Below, piece by piece: positions 59,804 to 64,000 of a DNA stretch of 64,000 nucleotides. A program made the translations under genes and the position numbers. Origin of the DNA: WTGU01 sp965200925 (GTDB lineage Bacteria > Pseudomonadota > Alphaproteobacteria > UBA828); NCBI GenBank assembly GCA_965200925.1, contig OZ241738.1, positions 3,410,001-3,474,000 of the forward strand. Direction: 5' to 3'. The notes under the pieces are model-generated. The model was given only the letters and a program-made list of their open reading frames with translations. It was not told where the DNA came from and ran no database searches. How positions within the stretch are numbered: position 1 is the first letter of the stretch; each line of letters begins with the position of its first letter.

Positions 59804-60676
59804 GTGACGGCTGTAGTTCTGAGCGAGGCGAACGGGCCACCGCAGCCGTCCGCGCGTGCCGGCCTGACCGTCCGTTTCTGGGGCGTGCGCGGCGGCATCC
59901 CGACGGCGGACGTGGCGACGCGCGCGTTCGGCGGCAACACGGCCTGCGTCGAAGTTCGCTGCGGCGACCGGCTCCTGATCTTCGACGCAGGCACGGGCGT
60001 CCGGCCGTTCGGCGCGGCGCTCGCCCCGCCCGGCCCCGTCGACGCCGACATCCTCCTGACCCATTGCCGCTTCGAGCGCACCTGCGGGCTTCCGTTCTTC
60101 GCGCCCGGCTACGATACGCGAAACAACTTCGTCGTCTGGGGAGCGGCGCCGGGTGCGGGTGGCGTCGAGGCGGCGCTGACGAGCCTGATGACCTCGCCGC
60201 TGTTTCCGATTCCGCTGAGCGTCATCGGTGGCCTCAAGGAATGGCGCGACTTCCGCCCCGGCGACACGCTTGCGCTGCGCGACGGCATCTCGGTCCGCAC
60301 CGCACCGCTCAAGCACCCGCAAGGGGCGACAGGCTTCCGCGTCGAATGCGACGGGCGGGTGCTTGCCTATGTCGGCAACACCGGCCACGGACCGGGAGAG
60401 CCGGACGAGCGCATCCTCGCCCTGATCCGGGGCGCCGACGCGATGATCTACGACTGCTACCATTCCGACGACGACCATCCGGCCGGGGGCCTCGCGGGCC
60501 ACTCCACCTGGCAGGAGGGGCTGCGGCTCCGCCACCGGGCCGGGGCGGGCCGGCTGGTCGCGTTCCTTCACCACCCGGAGCGTACCGACGCGGATCTCGC
60601 CGCCGTCCAGCGGGCGCTCGACGCGGACGCGAGCGGCTCCATGGTAGCCTGCGAGGGGCTCGAACTCGTCTTGTGA
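59804..60676 (+). CDS. Metallo-beta-lactamase fold protein with degenerate metal motif
   Basis: 290 residues, GTG start. The fold is clear: VRFWGVRGGIPTADVATRAF, GGNTACVEVRCGDRLLIFDA, GTGVRPFG and a C-terminal AMIYDCYHSDDDH, GHSTWQEGL and FLHHPERTD. But the motif HxHxDH reads H87-C-R89-F-E91-R92 (LTHCRFERTCGLPFF), removing most ligands of the first and second metal sites. It may be a non-catalytic sensor or bind metal differently. GC is back to host level. No operon partner recognised. Confidence 0.82.
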   Translation: MTAVVLSEANGPPQPSARAGLTVRFWGVRGGIPTADVATRAFGGNTACVEVRCGDRLLIFDAGTGVRPFGAALAPPGPVDADILLTHCRFERTCGLPFFAPGYDTRNNFVVWGAAPGAGGVEAALTSLMTSPLFPIPLSVIGGLKEWRDFRPGDTLALRDGISVRTAPLKHPQGATGFRVECDGRVLAYVGNTGHGPGEPDERILALIRGADAMIYDCYHSDDDHPAGGLAGHSTWQEGLRLRHRAGAGRLVAFLHHPERTDADLAAVQRALDADASGSMVACEGLELVL

Positions 60677-60706
60677 CAGGCGGACTGCGCTGCATTCTCT
60701 CAAGGT

Positions 60707-61660
60707 ATGATCATGCCTGCCGACGATTTCGACATCAGCTACGTCGTATCCGTTTACAACAAGTCTTCCATGCTGCCGCATGTCCTCGATTCTCTTTCGG
60801 CGCAAAAAGGAGATTTCAGCGTAGAATACATATTCGTCGACGACGCTTCAACAGACGAATCCCTGAAGATACTGTTCGCCAGAACCGCCAATTGGCCCGC
60901 CGTCACGATTCTTGAAAACACCGCTAACGTCGGTCCGTCCATCCGCGTGAATCAGGGCGCACGACAGGCGCGGGGGCATTATCTTTGCTTGTTCGACGCC
61001 GACGATGTTTTGGCTCCCGACGCCATGGCGACGATGATGGGTCTCCTTGACCGCTACCAAGCCGATCTCCTCCACGGCAAGAGGTGCGATGTGGACGGTT
61101 TTCTCGACGGTTCCGTTCGTAAAATCGGTCCGGATCCGTGCTACCGAATCAGTGACAGTCCGCTCGATACTGTTATCGGGCGAGGGTTCGTACGCATGAC
61201 GTGGCTCACTCGTAGAACAGTGTTTGAACGTGCGTCAGGATGCGATGAGCGGGTTTTCATTCAGGATGAAGCGCTTCGTTTACGGCTCGGCTTACATGCA
61301 CGACGCTTCATCGACTTGCGCGAGATCGTCACCTATGCGTCCACCGCAGGGGAGCATCTATCTGGGAACGTAGTTCAACAACATCATGATCGTTTTCTTG
61401 CTCACTATTTTTTTTTACAGGACAAGTCGTCGATCACCGAAAAGCAGCGTTGGTCGATTTATCGGATGTGCCTCTCGGCGGCTTGGAAATCAGTGAGAGA
61501 AGATCACATATCGGCGTTCAAGTGTCGTGTGCTGGCGCTTTACGCCGTGTGCCGAATTCGGCGTGAGCTTCCCAATGATCGGGTGCTGTGCGAATTGGCT
61601 TCCTATTTTCGCAGGCGGCCGGGGGTACGCCGTTTGGTACAAGGCACCGCCCATGGTTGA
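60707..61660 (+). CDS. Glycosyltransferase family 2
   Basis: 317-residue GT-A glycosyltransferase. YVVSVYNKSSMLPHVLDSL at the N-terminus, the first aspartates in EYIFVDDASTDES and the DxD-like metal site in LCLFDADDVLAPDAM. A helical C-terminal region follows. Lower GC than the host average. Its last eight bases overlap the O-antigen ligase-like gene, so both belong to one surface-glycan operon. Sugar and acceptor unknown. Confidence 0.88.
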   Translation: MIMPADDFDISYVVSVYNKSSMLPHVLDSLSAQKGDFSVEYIFVDDASTDESLKILFARTANWPAVTILENTANVGPSIRVNQGARQARGHYLCLFDADDVLAPDAMATMMGLLDRYQADLLHGKRCDVDGFLDGSVRKIGPDPCYRISDSPLDTVIGRGFVRMTWLTRRTVFERASGCDERVFIQDEALRLRLGLHARRFIDLREIVTYASTAGEHLSGNVVQQHHDRFLAHYFFLQDKSSITEKQRWSIYRMCLSAAWKSVREDHISAFKCRVLALYAVCRIRRELPNDRVLCELASYFRRRPGVRRLVQGTAHG

Positions 61661-62945
61661 CTCGAAATCCATCCCGATTCGCTCCATTGCCGCGAAGGTC
61701 GGAGAGGGATTCGGTGACGAACCGCTCAAGCGCGTTGCAATGGGGCTGCTGCTGGCGTTTCCTCTGGCCCTTCTCGCCGCTCGCGGCGTCGCCGACGTCA
61801 TCGTTGTCCTGATCGGGCTCGCGTTTCTCGTAGAGAGTATCCGCAGGAGGCGCTGGGAGTGGCTGCGCGACCCCGTCATTCTCACCGCAATGGGGCTCTG
61901 GGCGGTGCTCAACGTCGTCGTCAGTCCAGCGGCGGTCGATTCCGCCGTGTCCTTCGGCCGGTCGCTTTCCTGGATACGATTTTTGTTGTTTTACGCCGCA
62001 ATCACCGTGTGGCTGCTTGCCGACGATCGTTCGGTAAGGCTGGTTATGTGGTGGATGACCTGTGTGATTTTGTTGGTTGTCATCGATTGCTTGATGCAAG
62101 CTCTTTCGGGGTGGTCCGTTACAGACCAACCGATGCAGGGGAGCCGTCTTACCGGCTTATTGGATCGTCCAAACATCGGTAGTTTTCTTGCCAAGACGGG
62201 GTTTCCACTTATGGGTTTATTGCTCTGTACCGATCGTTTCGGATCGTTCCCGCGAAGAGTCTCAATTGTTTCCATTCTCGGATCGCTGATTTTCTTATCG
62301 ATTTTATTCACGGGGGAACGTACCATCACATTGCTAACGGTTTTCAGTCTCGTGTTGGTTTTTTCCTTAGTTTTCGTCACCATGCCCCGTTGGAGAGTTC
62401 TTATCGCTTCCTTGTCGGCTTTATTGGTTGGCGTGATTATTGCCGTGATTATACTGGAGGGTCGCATCTATCAACGTCTGTTGGATTTAATCGACGATCT
62501 ATCGCACTTTCAGGAATCGCCATATGGCCATCTGTTCAGTGCGGCATGGCGGATCTTCATGGATCATCCGCTAACGGGAGTCGGTCTCAAGAATTATCGA
62601 GAAGTCTGCGCACATTACACGGAACATTGCCATCCGCATCCGCACAATATCTACCTGGAATTCTTGTCGGAATCGGGCATCGTCGGTTTCTTGTTTTTCG
62701 TCGCTTTCGTCGTGATTTTCGTTGTGGAATTCGCACGCAGAGCGATGAGAAACGCGGTCAACCCTGGGGCGGCGGGCTTTTTTGCCGGCGCGCTGTTGAT
62801 CAGTCTGTTTCCGTTTGCCGCAACGCAGAGTTACTTTTCGAATTGGCCCGCGATGCTCCTTTGGTACTCCCTCTCTCTCTCCATGGCGGCGGTACGCATC
62901 CCGTGGGGAGAGCGGCGAATCGGGGAACGGTTTCCCGATCGATGA
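61653..62945 (+). CDS. O-antigen ligase/polymerase family membrane protein
   Basis: 430 residues with about ten to twelve hydrophobic helices and a large periplasmic loop containing HLFSAAWRIFMDHPLTGVGL then KNYREVCAHY and HPHPHNIYLEFLSESGIVGF, the Wzy_C signature of WaaL/Wzy/RfaL proteins. Start ATG at 61653 overlaps the preceding gene. It is AT-richer than the core genes. Either ligates O-antigen to lipid A core or polymerises repeats; which one cannot be told. Confidence 0.88.
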   Translation: MVDSKSIPIRSIAAKVGEGFGDEPLKRVAMGLLLAFPLALLAARGVADVIVVLIGLAFLVESIRRRRWEWLRDPVILTAMGLWAVLNVVVSPAAVDSAVSFGRSLSWIRFLLFYAAITVWLLADDRSVRLVMWWMTCVILLVVIDCLMQALSGWSVTDQPMQGSRLTGLLDRPNIGSFLAKTGFPLMGLLLCTDRFGSFPRRVSIVSILGSLIFLSILFTGERTITLLTVFSLVLVFSLVFVTMPRWRVLIASLSALLVGVIIAVIILEGRIYQRLLDLIDDLSHFQESPYGHLFSAAWRIFMDHPLTGVGLKNYREVCAHYTEHCHPHPHNIYLEFLSESGIVGFLFFVAFVVIFVVEFARRAMRNAVNPGAAGFFAGALLISLFPFAATQSYFSNWPAMLLWYSLSLSMAAVRIPWGERRIGERFPDR

Positions 62946-62973
62946 TCCGGCGATTCGCGACCGTCAAGGACTC

Positions 62974-64000
62974 TCATCGGAAAAGCGTTTCGAACTCGCT
63001 CGCCGCGGTGTCCCAGCTGCGCGACCGGCCGCCGCGGCGGGCGATGTCGCTCGCGGCTCGGAAGGCGTCGTCGTCGGACAGCATGGCGACGGCGTTCTCG
63101 ACGAAGGCGTCGTCATCGCCCGCCAGGAATCCGGATTGCCGGTCCACGAAACGCTCCTTGACGGCGCCGACCGGCCGCGCCACCGCGGGAACGCCGACCG
63201 CCTGCGATTCGGCCAGAGTCGAACAATACATCTCTCGCTCCGAGCCCGGATAGAGATGCACCCGCGCCTGGGCATAGGCCTTTGCCATGTCCCTGTCGCC
63301 GCTCGGCGCCATGATCGTCACGCCGTGCGCGGCGCCCGCCCGCGCCTTGTCGTAGAGCGGCTGGAGGTTTTCGGTCAGCGCTTCGCCCGCCTCGGCGCGC
63401 TTGAACGCGGCCGAATAGACGTGCAGGGCGGCGCCCGGCACCTTCGGGCGGATCCGCCGGGTCCACAGGTCCAGCAGCCAGTCGAGATCGTGCTTCGGGT
63501 GGGTGGTCACGACGGCGACGGGCGGGTCAGCCGGTGCCATCTTCTCGATGCCGCGATACTCCTCGCGGACCCCCGGCGCGATCGACCGGTGATAGACGGA
63601 GTTCGCCCCCGGCGTGTGATAGGCTTGGGACTGGGCGTTGCCCAGGAACACGAGCTTGGCGTCGGTGCGGTCGAGCACCTCACGCACCTGCGGGCGATGG
63701 AGATAATCGGGCGGTCCGGCGACCCAGAGGATGCGCGCGCGGGTGGCCCGGGTGAATTCCAGCAACAGCGGCTTGCGGAAGGCGATCAGCACCTCGGTGA
63801 TCGGCGGCTTGCGACCCTCCCAGTGGATCCAGCTCACGTTCTCGAAACCGAGGCTGTTGGGGCAGCGGCTCACGGCGCGCACCACGTGGCCCTGGCGGGC
63901 GAGCGCCGCGGGCAGGCTGGCGAATGCCTTCTCCGCGCCCCCGACCGGCTGATACGCCGGGGTCATCCCGTTGAACGGGATGGAGTCGTCGACCAGGGTC
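62974..64000 (-). CDS. Glycosyltransferase family 4, 5'-truncated by the window
   Basis: GT-B glycosyltransferase. After the ATG at 63966 it reads PAYQPVGGAEKAFASLPAAL, and the C-terminal domain has TIMAPSGDRDMAKAYAQARV then HLYPGSEREMYCSTLAESQA and GVPAVARPVGAVKE, the donor-binding E-x7-E region. The frame is open beyond the ATG to base 64000 (coding DDSIPFNGMTPAYQ), so the true start is probably outside. Converges on the O-antigen ligase gene. Confidence 0.85.
   Translation of the reverse strand, partial: TLVDDSIPFNGMTPAYQPVGGAEKAFASLPAALARQGHVVRAVSRCPNSLGFENVSWIHWEGRKPPITEVLIAFRKPLLLEFTRATRARILWVAGPPDYLHRPQVREVLDRTDAKLVFLGNAQSQAYHTPGANSVYHRSIAPGVREEYRGIEKMAPADPPVAVVTTHPKHDLDWLLDLWTRRIRPKVPGAALHVYSAAFKRAEAGEALTENLQPLYDKARAGAAHGVTIMAPSGDRDMAKAYAQARVHLYPGSEREMYCSTLAESQAVGVPAVARPVGAVKERFVDRQSGFLAGDDDAFVENAVAMLSDDDAFRAASDIARRGGRSRSWDTAASEFETLFR

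Noticed and set aside
1..64000. CRISPR array
   Set aside because: No regularly spaced identical repeats of suitable length; the tandem repeats at 8216, 19767 and in the ankyrin gene have no unique spacers.
1..64000. rRNA or tRNA genes
   Set aside because: No recognisable rRNA segment or tRNA acceptor/T-loop pattern was seen on either strand; a tRNA scan would settle it.

Overview
The window is a gene-dense, high-GC (roughly 70 percent by eye) bacterial chromosome segment. Gene content points to an alphaproteobacterium, probably of the Rhodospirillales type: a hopanoid cluster with dxs and ispH, a folP-glmM pair, coq7-type ubiquinone synthesis, and many urea/branched-chain type ABC transporters. 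Starts are often GTG and genes are tightly packed, with many ATGA or GTGA stop-start overlaps. I see no rRNA, tRNA, CRISPR array or transposase gene.

Layout. 0-4.1 kb: folate, cell-wall and thiamine genes (folP, glmM, thiD) and an AraC-methyltransferase DNA repair fusion. 4.2-5.7 kb: a two-gene cassette of PD-(D/E)XK nuclease-like proteins; its first gene is visibly AT-richer than the surroundings. 5.8-7.4 kb: MaoC-like hydratase, dsbB, coq7. 7.5-16.9 kb: lipid region with a nucleotidyltransferase diverging from a CDP-alcohol phosphatidyltransferase across three tandem 25-bp repeats, then hpnA, dxs, shc, hpnG, with hpnH and ispH on the other strand. 17-19.7 kb: GNAT, cutA, pxpB/pxpC-like genes. 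19.7-24.6 kb: Slam-like outer-membrane protein, aspartic protease, tiny membrane protein, TPR-2OG oxygenase, and about 1 kb of decayed gene remnants. 24.6-34.1 kb: an ABC importer of the urea/amide type followed by both subunits of N,N-dimethylformamidase, a Rieske-oxygenase-like protein without metal ligands and a small conserved protein. 34-44.6 kb: Sel1 protein, small ORFs, pyroglutamyl peptidase, hydroxypyruvate isomerase, a second ABC importer, an SDR and enolase. 44.6-48.3 kb: mobA, gabD, a Fic pair and a DUF882 peptidase.

48.3-53.8 kb is a different kind of DNA: a signal-peptide nuclease gene split in two, dispersed direct repeats, tiny membrane proteins, and two neighbouring genes sharing an almost identical N-terminal membrane anchor fused to unrelated outer domains, one a recently amplified ankyrin array. 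53.9-57.7 kb carries hydantoinase/oxoprolinase subunits A and B. 57.8-59.8 kb is a lower-GC, stop-start coupled pair of an HD phosphohydrolase and a small Panacea-like protein. 59.8-64 kb: a metallo-beta-lactamase-fold protein with a broken metal motif, then a surface glycan locus (GT2, O-antigen ligase, GT4) that runs off the window.

The most promising material for something undescribed is, in my order: the modular anchor/repeat island at 48.6-53.7 kb, the DMF uptake and hydrolysis operon with its metal-less Rieske protein, the HD plus Panacea-like pair, and the double PD-(D/E)XK cassette. All family calls are from reading motifs; no database search was possible.
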